A DNA stretch of 64,000 nt, taken from NCBI RefSeq assembly GCF_014854695.1, contig NZ_CP027557.1, forward strand, positions 4,216,001 through 4,280,000, read 5' to 3'. The notes under the pieces are model-generated. The model searched no databases. It saw nothing but the letters and a program-made list of their open reading frames with translations, and had not been told where the DNA came from. The translations under genes were made by a program, and so were the position numbers. The stretch is from Rhodococcus rhodochrous. Its GTDB lineage: Bacteria > Actinomycetota > Actinomycetes > Mycobacteriales > Mycobacteriaceae. Positions 18,867 through 26,849 of this stretch are shown one piece after another. Each line of letters starts with the position of its first letter. The first letter of the stretch is position 1.

Positions 18867-18916
18867 TTCCACTGTGGCATATCCACCCTGGAATCAGGTG
18901 ACATTCCATTGTGGAA
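18867..18916. promoter_or_regulatory. Three TTCCA-N3-TGGAA dyads, predicted PadR operators
   Basis: Dyads at 18867-18879 (TTCCActgTGGCA), 18881-18893 (ATCCAcccTGGAA) and 18904-18916 (TTCCAttgTGGAA, perfect). They fill the space between the divergent PadR and DUF1707 genes. A TTGACA hexamer at 18861-18866 lies just before the first. Confidence 0.6.
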
Positions 18917-18932
18917 GATCCCGGAGGGCACC

Positions 18933-19526
18933 ATGGAACACACATCCACCACCGGCCCCGGTACTGCGACATTGCCGCTGCGCATCTCCGATGCCGAGCG
19001 TGAAACGATCGTGGAGGAGCTCGGGCGCCATCTCACCGCCGGACGGTTGACGATCGGCGAGTTCGACGAGCGTGTGGCCCGGGTCTACCGCGCCGTGACG
19101 CAGGACGACGCCGGCGCCGTTCTCACCGACCTGCCGTCGACACCCGTTCCCACCCCGTCCCCGCCGGCCGGCAAACCGTTCCCACGTCTGCGCCTGCCGC
19201 TCCACCAGCGCATCGAGTGGGGAGCCTGGGCCACCGTGGGATCGATCAATCTCGCGGTGTGGGCCCTGGTCTCGCTCGGAACGGCCTCACTGATCTACTT
19301 CTGGCCGATCTGGGTCATCGTTCCCTGGGGTCTCGTCCTGGCGGGACGCACCGCACTCGGACTCGAAGGCGGTCCGGACCGCCGCGGGGCCGACGACCAC
19401 ATCCGTAACGCCCCGCGACTGCACCGCGAACACATGCGCCGCGCGGCCGTCGTCCACCGGCGTGCCGTCATGCACCGGCGTGGACTGAATCCGCACTGCG
19501 AGCGATCGAGTCGTACCTGGTACTGA
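18933..19526 (+). CDS. DUF1707 and 2TM domain membrane protein
   Basis: A 197-residue protein. The ATG at 18933 follows GGAGGG. The N-terminal DUF1707 region (LRISDAERETIVEELGRHLTAGRLTIGEFDERVARVYRA) is a short SHOCT-like helical domain. It is followed by a proline linker and two hydrophobic segments (WATVGSINLAVWALVSLG, IYFWPIWVIVPWGLVLAG). The tail is His/Arg-rich. Its end overlaps the convergent SDR gene by 59 bp, which is unusually long. It is probably controlled by the neighbouring PadR protein; the biochemical role is unknown. Confidence 0.78.
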   Translation: MEHTSTTGPGTATLPLRISDAERETIVEELGRHLTAGRLTIGEFDERVARVYRAVTQDDAGAVLTDLPSTPVPTPSPPAGKPFPRLRLPLHQRIEWGAWATVGSINLAVWALVSLGTASLIYFWPIWVIVPWGLVLAGRTALGLEGGPDRRGADDHIRNAPRLHREHMRRAAVVHRRAVMHRRGLNPHCERSSRTWY

Positions 19527-20268
19527 TGTTCCCGAGATAGTGCGGGTGCGTGAGGATGTAGGGGGCGTCGATCGAGATGCCGCGGACGACGATCTCCCCC
19601 GCCGTCCCCGGTGCCATACCGGCGTTCCCGCCCTTGATGTGGTCCACGCGCCGGACCTCGCCGCCGAGCCGGGCGGTGCTGTCGTCGAGTCCCGAACGCA
19701 CCAGCCCCGGGCACAGGACCGACACCCCGACACCGTGCGGGGCGAGTTCGGCGCGTAGCGCTTCGGACATCGCGACGACGGCGGCCTTCGCTGCGCTGTA
19801 CACACCGCGGCCCGGCACACCCGCGGTCAGTCCCATGACCGAGGCGGTGTTGACGATGTGCCCACGCCCGCGTGTCCGCAGGTCACCCGCGAAGGTCGAG
19901 ACGCCATTGAACACCCCGGTGACGTCGATGTCGATGACCGTGTCGAAGACCTGAGGATCGAGGTCGGCGAAATCCATTCCGTTGAAACCGATCCCGGCGT
20001 TGTTGACGAGGATGTCGACCGGGCCGAAGGCGTCCTCCGCCTCCTGCTTGACGCTGCGCCAGCCCTCCCGGTCGCGTACGTCGAGGACGGCTCCGCGGAA
20101 GAGCCGGAAGACTCCCGTCCGGCCGGCGAGCGTGGATTCGATTGCCGCATCGTCGATGTCCGCGATCGTCACGGCCACTCCGCGGCGGGCCAGGGCGTCG
20201 GCGATACCGCGGCCGATGCCGCTCGCACCTCCGGTGACGAGCGCGTGGCGCGCCGAGACGATGTTCAT
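19468..20268 (-). CDS. Short-chain dehydrogenase/reductase
   Basis: A 266-residue classical SDR. The start at 20268 (MNIVSARHALVTGG) has GGAG upstream; the longer frame to 20505 would run into the PPOX gene. Motifs: cofactor loop TGGASGIGRG, Asp after strand 2 (IADIDD, suggesting NAD+), NNAG at about residue 90, and catalytic Ser/Tyr/Lys in NTASVMG and VYSAAK. It resembles Rv0439c of M. tuberculosis, which sits in the same place relative to groEL2. The substrate is unknown. It overlaps the convergent DUF1707 gene by 59 bp at the C-terminal end. Confidence 0.85.
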   Translation of the reverse strand: MNIVSARHALVTGGASGIGRGIADALARRGVAVTIADIDDAAIESTLAGRTGVFRLFRGAVLDVRDREGWRSVKQEAEDAFGPVDILVNNAGIGFNGMDFADLDPQVFDTVIDIDVTGVFNGVSTFAGDLRTRGRGHIVNTASVMGLTAGVPGRGVYSAAKAAVVAMSEALRAELAPHGVGVSVLCPGLVRSGLDDSTARLGGEVRRVDHIKGGNAGMAPGTAGEIVVRGISIDAPYILTHPHYLGNISTRYDSIARSADSVHAGA

Positions 20269-20305
20269 GGGAGCTCCGTTCGTCGAGGTCGGTGGTTCGT
20301 CGAAA

Positions 20306-20809
20306 TCAGCGCGACCGGCGGATCTTCCCGAAGTCCCAGCTGCGCACGCTGCGCGGAGTGACCCGCAGCCACGCGTGACGGCCGTCCGTCGTGAACTCGT
20401 CGCGACCGGCGTACTTGCGGGCGAAGGACAGTTCGACGCCGCGCAGCAGTTCGTCCTCGACGGTGCGCGCCACGACCTCGGGGCGGGAACCGCGCGGCAC
20501 GTCACCGACGCTCACCGCGGTTCCGCGCACCTCCACGCCGCGCAGATCCGTGAACTGCTCCCCACCATCGACGACGACCGCGATGCGCGGATCCTTCTGC
20601 AGGTCGGTCCAGCGGCGGCTGCGGACGACGGAGTTGAGCCACAGGAAGGCGCCGTCCCAGACGAACCACAACGGAGCGACGTGCGGGCTTCCGTCACCGC
20701 CGATCGTGGCGACGCGGCACGTCCGCTCGGCGGAGAGGAAGAGATCGATCTCCTCCTTCGTCATCGAGATCCCGGCGCCGCGCGTGCGCAGCGTGCCGTT
20801 TCCAGTCAT
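20306..20809 (-). CDS. Pyridoxamine-5'-phosphate oxidase-fold (PPOX) F420/FMN-dependent protein
   Basis: A 167-residue split-barrel flavin- or F420-binding protein. ATG at 20809 has an ideal TAGGAGG site 5 bases before. Family features: CRVATIGGDGSPHVAPLWFVWDGAFLW, then SRRWTDLQKDPRIAVVVDGG. It resembles the F420-dependent FDOR-B type, common in actinobacteria that make F420; the presence of fgd in the same window supports F420 use. It lies just upstream of the SDR on the same strand with 37 bp between, so the two may be cotranscribed. Confidence 0.8.
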   Translation of the reverse strand: MTGNGTLRTRGAGISMTKEEIDLFLSAERTCRVATIGGDGSPHVAPLWFVWDGAFLWLNSVVRSRRWTDLQKDPRIAVVVDGGEQFTDLRGVEVRGTAVSVGDVPRGSRPEVVARTVEDELLRGVELSFARKYAGRDEFTTDGRHAWLRVTPRSVRSWDFGKIRRSR

Positions 20810-20839
20810 CAGGCCTCCTACCTGCACGAATCCTCGTCA

Positions 20840-20876
20840 AGAATTTTATTCTCTTTGATGAGAGAGATGTTCTCAC
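20840..20876. promoter_or_regulatory. AT-rich divergent promoter region with dyads
   Basis: An AT-rich island between the PPOX gene (start 20809) and the nuclease-helicase (start 20982). It holds AGAAT-TTT-ATTCT (20840-20852) and CTCT/AGAG repeats just after. On the minus strand TAAAAT is a -10 candidate for the PPOX gene. Confidence 0.35.
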
Positions 20877-20981
20877 CCGCCGAGTGCGAACACAACAGTC
20901 CGATGGGTCCGACCGGTCTGCGATAGTCGGGACCAGCCGTGCCCAGCCCGGGCATCCCGCACGCCGGAGACGGAGCTGCCG

Positions 20982-23900
20982 ATGTTTCTTCTCGACGACA
21001 GGCTGGTCTTCGGCGCCGGAGATCTCACCCGCGCCGCCTCGTGCGAGTTCGCACTGCTCCGCAACCTCGACTCGACGCTCGGTCGCCTCCCGCGCCCCGA
21101 CACCGAACCCGATGCGATGCTCGACCGCGTCGCGGCGCTCGGCGGTCGTCACGAGCAGCGCGTCCTCGACCGGTTCCGCGCGCAGGTGGGTGCCGAGAAG
21201 GTCGTCGAGATCGCCCGGCCCGAGTACACCGCGCAGGCGCTCACCGAGGCGGCGCAGGCCACCCTCGACGCCGTCCGGGCCGGCGCGCCCGTCGTCTATC
21301 AGGGCGCTTTCTTCGACACCGGCTCCTCGGACGCCGCCCCCGATCCGCTCGGCATGATCGGCTTCTCCGATTTCCTCGTCCTCGAAGATGACGGCTACGC
21401 CGTCTACGACAGCAAACTCTCCCGGCACGCGAAGGTCGAGGCCCTGCTGCAGCTCGCCGCCTACGCAGACGCACTCGCGCGCACCGGGACGGCAGTCTCT
21501 TCGCACGCGCATCTCGTCCTCGGGGACGGCTCGATCGCCTCCTACCCACTGGCGGAGATCCTGCCGGTCTACCGGCACCGACGCGCCTGTCTCGAAACCC
21601 TTCTGGCGTCGCACCGCGCTGCCCCCGAGCCGGTGCGGTGGGGAGCGGGTGGGCACACCGCCTGCGGTCGCTGCGACGACTGCACCCCGGAACTGGAACG
21701 TCACCGCGACCTGCTGCTGGTCGCGGGGATGCGCAGTACCCAGCGGCTGCGGCTGATCGAGGCGGGCGTGTCGACCATCGACGACCTCGCCGCATGCGCG
21801 GCACCCGTCGACGGGATGGCCCGCCGCACCTTCGAGGTCCTGCGCGCGCAGGCACGGGCGCAGCTCGAGGAGGAGAGACGGGGCAGTCCCTACGCGGAGG
21901 TCTACGACGCCACCCCGCTCGGCATCCTGCCCGCGCCCGACGAGGGCGACATCTTCTTCGACTTCGAAGGCGACCCGCTGTGGTCCGAGGGCGGCAGTTC
22001 CGAGTGGGGACTCGAGTACCTGTTCGGCGTCGTGGAGGGACCGGCCGACGCACCGGTCTTCCGGCCCTTCTGGGCACACGACCGCGAACAGGAACGGCAG
22101 GCGCTGCTGGACTTCCTCGACTACGTCACCGACCGCCGGCGTCGCCACCCGAGGATGCACGTCTACCACTACGCCCCGTACGAGAAGACGGCGCTGCTGC
22201 GGTTGGCCGGTCGCTACGGCGTCGGCGAGGAGATCGTCGACGACCTGCTGCGCGAGGGTGTGCTCGTCGACCTGTATCCCGTGGTGCGCAACTCGATCCG
22301 GGTGGGCGCCCGGGCGTACGGGCTGAAGAAGCTCGAACCGCTCTACACCGACGTCGACGAGGCGCGCGACGGCGATGTCGTGGACGCGGGCGCCTCGATC
22401 GTCGCGTACGCCGACTACTGCGCACTGCGCGACGCCGGGCACCTCGAGGAGGCGGACCGCGAACTCGCGTCGATCGCCTCCTACAACGAGGCCGACTGCA
22501 TCTCCACCCTGCGTCTGCGCGACTGGCTGCTCACCCACGCCCGCGACCACGGCATCTCCCCCACCGAGACGACCCACGACGAGGCCGCTCCCGACGCGGA
22601 GGCGCACCCCGTCGAGACGAAACTCCTCGACTACGTCGGCGGTGCACTGGCGGGTGACCGCACCCCGGAACAGCAGGCGGCCGCACTCGTCGCCGCGGCC
22701 ATGGGCTATCACCGGCGCGAACGGAAACCATTCTGGTGGGGGCACTTCGACCGTCTGTCCACGGCTCCGGACGAGTGGGCGGACGCCCGCGACACGCTGG
22801 TCGCGGCGACGTGCACGCTCGAGACCGACTGGCACAAGGCCACGCCCCGCCAGCGACTGCTCCGGCGCCGGCTGCGCCTCGCGGGCGAGTTCGAGCCGGG
22901 CAGTACGTTGCGCGACGGCCAGGACGTCTTCCTGTTGTACGACGCTCCGGGACCGGACGGACTGCCCGACGGCGGCACCGGGACGCGCGCGTGGTCGCGC
23001 GGCGTGGTCGTCGAACGCACCACGGGGACGGACCATCCCGACGTGCTCGTCGTGGACGAATCGCTGCGGACGGACGAGGAGTACTCCGTGCTGCCGATCG
23101 CCGTCACACCCGGCGCGCCGATCTCGTCGAAGAACATCGAAGCGGCCATCGCCTCCGCCGCCGAGGCGATGTGCGACGAGTTGCCGGCTCTGCCGTCGAC
23201 CGCGGCCGTGGACGTGCTGCGCCGCGTCCCGCCCCGACTGCGCTCCGGTGCCGCGCTGCCGGCGCTCGGCGACGACGCGGCCGGCACGATCGTCACGGCC
23301 GTTCTCACCCTGGAGAATTCGTACCTGGCGGTGCAGGGACCACCCGGCACCGGCAAGACGTACACCGGGGCCCGGGTGGTGGCGGCGCTCGTGAACGAGC
23401 ACGGTTGGCGGGTCGGCGTGGTCGCGCAGTCGCATTCGGTGGTCGAGAACATGCTGGCCGGCATCGTCGCCGCGGGAGTGTCGCCGGAACGGGTCGCCAA
23501 GGCGAAATGCCAGAGCCCCGAACCGACGTGGACCGCCTTCCCGGACGCGAAGACCCTTGCGGCCCATATCGGTACCTCCACCACCGGTTACGTGGTGGGT
23601 GGAACGGCCTGGGACTTCACGAATCCGAACTGCATCGAGCCCGGCAGCCTCGACCTGCTGGTGGTCGACGAGGCCGGTCAGTTCTGCCTCGCCAACACCA
23701 TCGCCGTGGCCACGGCGGCGTCGAATCTGCTGCTGCTCGGCGATCCCCGCCAACTGCCGCAGGTCTCGCAGGGCACCCACCCCGAGCCCGTGGACGAGTC
23801 CGCCCTCGGATGGCTCGCCGAAGGGCACGGGGCGTTGCCCGCCGATCGTGGCTACTTCCTTCCGGTGACCTGGCGGATGCACCCGGATCTGTGCGCGCGG

Positions 23901-24476
23901 GTGTCCGAGCTGTCCTACGAGGGACGCCTGCGGTCGAAGTCCGAGATCACCACGCGTCGCGCGCTCGACGGCGTCCCGCCCGGCGTCCGGCTCGTGGAGG
24001 TCGCGCACGAGGGCAACGCGACCTGCTCGCCCGAGGAGAGCGCCGAGATCGTGCGCGCCGTCGCGGCCGTGCTCGGCTCGGCGTGGACGGACGACGCCGG
24101 CTCCCCGTCGCGGCCCCTCGGCGAGGAGGACGTCCTGGTGGTCGCGCCGTACAACGCTCAGGTCACCCGCCTGCGGCAGGATCTCGCCGCCGCAGGTCTG
24201 CACCGCGTCCAGGTGGGCACCGTCGACAAGTTCCAGGGCCGCCAGGCGGCGATGGTGTTCGTGTCGATGACGGCCTCCGCCGTCGAGGACGTGCCGCGGG
24301 GCATGTCGTTCCTGTTGTCCCGCAACCGGTCGAACGTGGCCCTCTCACGCGGCAAGTGGTCGGCGGTGATCGTCCGGTCCGGCGCCCTGACCGATCACCT
24401 CCCGTCGACCCCGGACGGCCTGATCGAACTCGGGGCGTTCATGCGGCTGACCGGAGCCGACCCGACCAGGACGTGA
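20982..24476 (+). CDS. TM0106-family RecB-like nuclease fused to SF1 helicase
   Basis: A 1164-residue protein. Order of domains: (1) PD-(D/E)XK nuclease, about residues 1-240, with FSDFLVLEDDGYAVYDSKL and QLAAYADAL; C21 plus C228, C231 and C234 (CGRCDDC) are placed like an iron-sulfur cluster of Cas4/AddB nucleases. (2) RNase H-like exonuclease region, about 320-520, starting DIFFDFEGDPLW with HYAPYEKTALL. (3) Upf1/DNA2-type SF1 helicase with Walker A GPPGTGKTYTG (about 786-793), Walker B VVDEAGQF, GDPRQLPQ and a C-terminal VGTVDKFQGRQA. Role inferred as DNA or RNA repair/processing. Start has GGAG upstream. Confidence 0.85.
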   Translation: MFLLDDRLVFGAGDLTRAASCEFALLRNLDSTLGRLPRPDTEPDAMLDRVAALGGRHEQRVLDRFRAQVGAEKVVEIARPEYTAQALTEAAQATLDAVRAGAPVVYQGAFFDTGSSDAAPDPLGMIGFSDFLVLEDDGYAVYDSKLSRHAKVEALLQLAAYADALARTGTAVSSHAHLVLGDGSIASYPLAEILPVYRHRRACLETLLASHRAAPEPVRWGAGGHTACGRCDDCTPELERHRDLLLVAGMRSTQRLRLIEAGVSTIDDLAACAAPVDGMARRTFEVLRAQARAQLEEERRGSPYAEVYDATPLGILPAPDEGDIFFDFEGDPLWSEGGSSEWGLEYLFGVVEGPADAPVFRPFWAHDREQERQALLDFLDYVTDRRRRHPRMHVYHYAPYEKTALLRLAGRYGVGEEIVDDLLREGVLVDLYPVVRNSIRVGARAYGLKKLEPLYTDVDEARDGDVVDAGASIVAYADYCALRDAGHLEEADRELASIASYNEADCISTLRLRDWLLTHARDHGISPTETTHDEAAPDAEAHPVETKLLDYVGGALAGDRTPEQQAAALVAAAMGYHRRERKPFWWGHFDRLSTAPDEWADARDTLVAATCTLETDWHKATPRQRLLRRRLRLAGEFEPGSTLRDGQDVFLLYDAPGPDGLPDGGTGTRAWSRGVVVERTTGTDHPDVLVVDESLRTDEEYSVLPIAVTPGAPISSKNIEAAIASAAEAMCDELPALPSTAAVDVLRRVPPRLRSGAALPALGDDAAGTIVTAVLTLENSYLAVQGPPGTGKTYTGARVVAALVNEHGWRVGVVAQSHSVVENMLAGIVAAGVSPERVAKAKCQSPEPTWTAFPDAKTLAAHIGTSTTGYVVGGTAWDFTNPNCIEPGSLDLLVVDEAGQFCLANTIAVATAASNLLLLGDPRQLPQVSQGTHPEPVDESALGWLAEGHGALPADRGYFLPVTWRMHPDLCARVSELSYEGRLRSKSEITTRRALDGVPPGVRLVEVAHEGNATCSPEESAEIVRAVAAVLGSAWTDDAGSPSRPLGEEDVLVVAPYNAQVTRLRQDLAAAGLHRVQVGTVDKFQGRQAAMVFVSMTASAVEDVPRGMSFLLSRNRSNVALSRGKWSAVIVRSGALTDHLPSTPDGLIELGAFMRLTGADPTRT

Positions 24477-24495
24477 CCGCACTCACAGCGTCCGT

Positions 24496-24501
24496 TAGGA
24501 T
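24496..24501 (+). promoter_or_regulatory. -10 element upstream of the SRPBCC gene
   Basis: TAGGAT, the same hexamer as in front of the Mrp operon, about 85 bp before the GTG start of the SRPBCC gene. The leader contains AGGAG. Confidence 0.4.
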
Positions 24502-24585
24502 CGACGACGATCCTGTTACCTCAGGTATCAGATACACGGGACCCGGCCCCCGAGAAGACCCGGTCCCCCGAGCACAGGAGTACAC

Positions 24586-25050
24586 GTGTCGAAGACCCTC
24601 GAGGCCACGATCGAGATCACCGCCTCCCCCGAGCAGGTGTGGCGCGTGGTGTCCGATCTGAAGCGGATGGGCGAGTGGAGTCCGCAGTGCCGTCGGATGA
24701 TCGTGCGCGGTGGGCCGGTGTCTGCCGGCACCACCACGATCAACATCAACAAGAAGGGCCTGCTGGTGTGGCCCACGACGTCGAAGGTGATCGACTTCGA
24801 ACCCGGCCGTCGCCTGAGCTTCCGGATCAACGAGAACCGGTCCATCTGGTCGTTCACCCTCGAACCCACCGCCACCGGCACGCGGGTCACCCAGCGGCGC
24901 GAGGCGCCCACCGGGACGAGCAAGGTATCGCAGACCCTGGTCAAGTATGTTCTCGGCGGCACCGAGGCGTTCGACGACGAACTGACGATGGGGATGAACG
25001 CGACTCTCGCCCGCCTCAAGAACGAGATCGAGGCGGGCGCGCGGGTCTGA
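24586..25050 (+). CDS. SRPBCC family (polyketide cyclase/START-like) protein
   Basis: A 154-residue protein with a GTG start at 24586 preceded by AGGAG. The fold signature is the N-terminal ATIEITASPEQVWRVVSDLKRMGEWSPQCRR, a middle beta region, and a long C-terminal helix. SRPBCC proteins bind hydrophobic ligands in a deep cavity; the ligand is unknown. It lies between the nuclease-helicase and the phospholipid genes, separated from psd by a hairpin. Confidence 0.8.
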   Translation: MSKTLEATIEITASPEQVWRVVSDLKRMGEWSPQCRRMIVRGGPVSAGTTTININKKGLLVWPTTSKVIDFEPGRRLSFRINENRSIWSFTLEPTATGTRVTQRREAPTGTSKVSQTLVKYVLGGTEAFDDELTMGMNATLARLKNEIEAGARV

Positions 25051-25096
25051 CCTTCCCTCCTCCGCTCACGTACGCTGGAGTGCCTGTGGACCGACA

Positions 25097-25123
25097 GGAC
25101 CCGCCCGCGCGACGGGCGGGTCC
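25097..25123 (+). terminator. Hairpin between SRPBCC and psd
   Basis: GGACCCGCCCG, loop CGCGA, CGGGCGGGTCC: a perfect 11-bp GC stem, without a T tract. It may end the SRPBCC transcript or sit in the psd leader. Confidence 0.45.
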
Positions 25124-25166
25124 ACTGCGGTCCCGGATCACCGATCGCCAGCGATAAGAGGAGCCC

Positions 25167-25889
25167 GTGGCACGTAAGCCGACGCCCGCCGGAACACCCC
25201 CCACCAGCGGGGTAGCCCACATGGTCGACCTGGTCAGGCATGTCGTACCGCCCATGCATCCGGGCGGCATCCCCTTCGTCGCAGCTCCGCTCGCCGTGGC
25301 CACCCTCGGCCGCCGCAAGCCCTGGCTGCGCCGCGCCGGTCTCGCATCGGCACTGGCGTGCGCCACCTTCTTCCGGCACCCGCACCGCGTGCCGCCGAAC
25401 CGCGCCGGGGTGGTCGTCGCTCCCGCCGACGGTGAGATCGCTCTCGTCGACCACGCCGTGCCGCCCGCCGAACTCGGGCTCGGCAGCGAGGAGCGCCCTC
25501 GGGTCAGCATCTTCCTGTCCGTCCTCGACGTGCACGTGCAGCGCAGCCCCGTCGGCGGCACCGTCCGCTCGGTGGTCCACACCCCGGGCAAGTTCCTCTC
25601 CGCCGATCTCGCCGACGCGAGCGAGGTCAACGAGCGCACCAGCATGCTGATCGAGACGCGCGACGGCGCCGAGGTCGCCGTCGTCCAGATCGCCGGGCTG
25701 CTCGCACGGCGCATCGTCAACGACGCGCAGATCGGCGACACCCTGCCGATCGGCGACACCTACGGCCTGATCCGCTTCGGATCCCGGGTCGACACCTACC
25801 TGCCGGTCGGGAGCACCCTGCTGGTCGAACGCGGTCAACGCACCATCGGTGCCGAGACCGTCCTCGCTCAGCTGCCCACGGTGTCGTGA
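25167..25889 (+). CDS. psd: Phosphatidylserine decarboxylase
   Basis: A 240-residue proenzyme of the short, actinobacterial type, converting phosphatidylserine to phosphatidylethanolamine at the membrane. GTG start at 25167 with AGAGGAG upstream. Seen: [41 protein letters not shown], and the C-terminal [11 protein letters not shown], whose Ser is the self-cleavage site giving the pyruvoyl group. It is coupled to pssA by a 4-nt GTGA overlap, so substrate-making and substrate-using enzymes are translated together. Confidence 0.93.
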   Translation: MARKPTPAGTPPTSGVAHMVDLVRHVVPPMHPGGIPFVAAPLAVATLGRRKPWLRRAGLASALACATFFRHPHRVPPNRAGVVVAPADGEIALVDHAVPPAELGLGSEERPRVSIFLSVLDVHVQRSPVGGTVRSVVHTPGKFLSADLADASEVNERTSMLIETRDGAEVAVVQIAGLLARRIVNDAQIGDTLPIGDTYGLIRFGSRVDTYLPVGSTLLVERGQRTIGAETVLAQLPTVS

Positions 25890-26803
25890 GTCCGCACACG
25901 CAGGGTTCGCGTGCGGTCGCGACCGGGCGGTCCCGCAATCGGCCCAACGTCGTCCGCCTGCTGCCGAGCGTCATCACGATCCTGGCGTTCTCCGCCGGAC
26001 TGTCGGCGGTGAAGTTCGCGCTCGACGGACAACTCGGCACCGCGCTCGGCATGATCGGCGCCGCGGCCGTCCTCGACTCGCTCGACGGCCGCATCGCCCG
26101 CATGCTCGACGCGACCAGCAAGATCGGCGCCGAACTCGACTCGCTGTCGGACGCCGTCGCGTTCGGTGTCGCCCCCGCGCTCGTGCTGTACGTGACGTTG
26201 CTCGACGGCAGCCCCTTCGGCTGGATCGTCGCCCTGCTCTACGCGGTGAGCCTCGTGCTGCGACTCGCGCGCTTCAACACCCTGCTCGAGGACGACAGCG
26301 TCCCCGCCTACGCACGCGAGTACTTCGTCGGTGTGCCCGCACCGGCGGCCGCCCTCATCGCGCTCGCACCCGTCGCCGCCCACATCCAGTGGGGCGACGG
26401 CTGGTGGACCGCCTACGGGCTGGTCGCGGTGTGGATCCTCGGGACGGCCGGGCTCGCGATCAGCCGCATCCCGACCTTCGCGATGAAGTCGGCGTCCGTG
26501 CCCGCGCGACTCGCCGTGGTGCTGCTGGTGCTGGTCGCGGTGGCGGCGGCCGCGCTGGTCACCTATCCGTTCATCCTCATGCTCGTGCTGGTCGCGGTCT
26601 ACCTCGCGCACATCCCCTTCGCGGTGCGTTCGCGGCGCTGGGTCGCGGCCCGGCCCGAGACCTGGGACATCAAGCCCTCGGAGCGGCGCGCATTGCGTGC
26701 CCGCAACCGCGCGCAGCGTCCGCGTCGTGTCGCGGCCCGGCGTGTCGCCACATCGGCGAGATCTCAGGCGCGACTCGGGCTGCGCCGTCCGCGAGGGCGA
26801 TGA
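25886..26803 (+). CDS. pssA: CDP-diacylglycerol--serine O-phosphatidyltransferase
   Basis: A 305-residue membrane enzyme making phosphatidylserine. The CDP-alcohol phosphotransferase motif is complete: D-x2-DG-x2-AR-x8-G-x3-D-x3-D, within [18 protein letters not shown] and ELDSLSD. About six to eight hydrophobic segments follow. The C-terminal tail is very basic ([14 protein letters not shown]). GTG start overlapping the psd stop. It would feed psd next door. Confidence 0.93.
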   Translation: MSPHTQGSRAVATGRSRNRPNVVRLLPSVITILAFSAGLSAVKFALDGQLGTALGMIGAAAVLDSLDGRIARMLDATSKIGAELDSLSDAVAFGVAPALVLYVTLLDGSPFGWIVALLYAVSLVLRLARFNTLLEDDSVPAYAREYFVGVPAPAAALIALAPVAAHIQWGDGWWTAYGLVAVWILGTAGLAISRIPTFAMKSASVPARLAVVLLVLVAVAAAALVTYPFILMLVLVAVYLAHIPFAVRSRRWVAARPETWDIKPSERRALRARNRAQRPRRVAARRVATSARSQARLGLRRPRGR

Positions 26804-26849
26804 CATGCACGTCCCGCGAGGACGCTAGTCACGTTCTAGGCTCGGCGGG

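Noticed and set aside
20694..24203. An 1169-codon open frame on the minus strand
   Set aside because: Antisense shadow of the nuclease-helicase gene, which has clear Walker and nuclease motifs on the plus strand.
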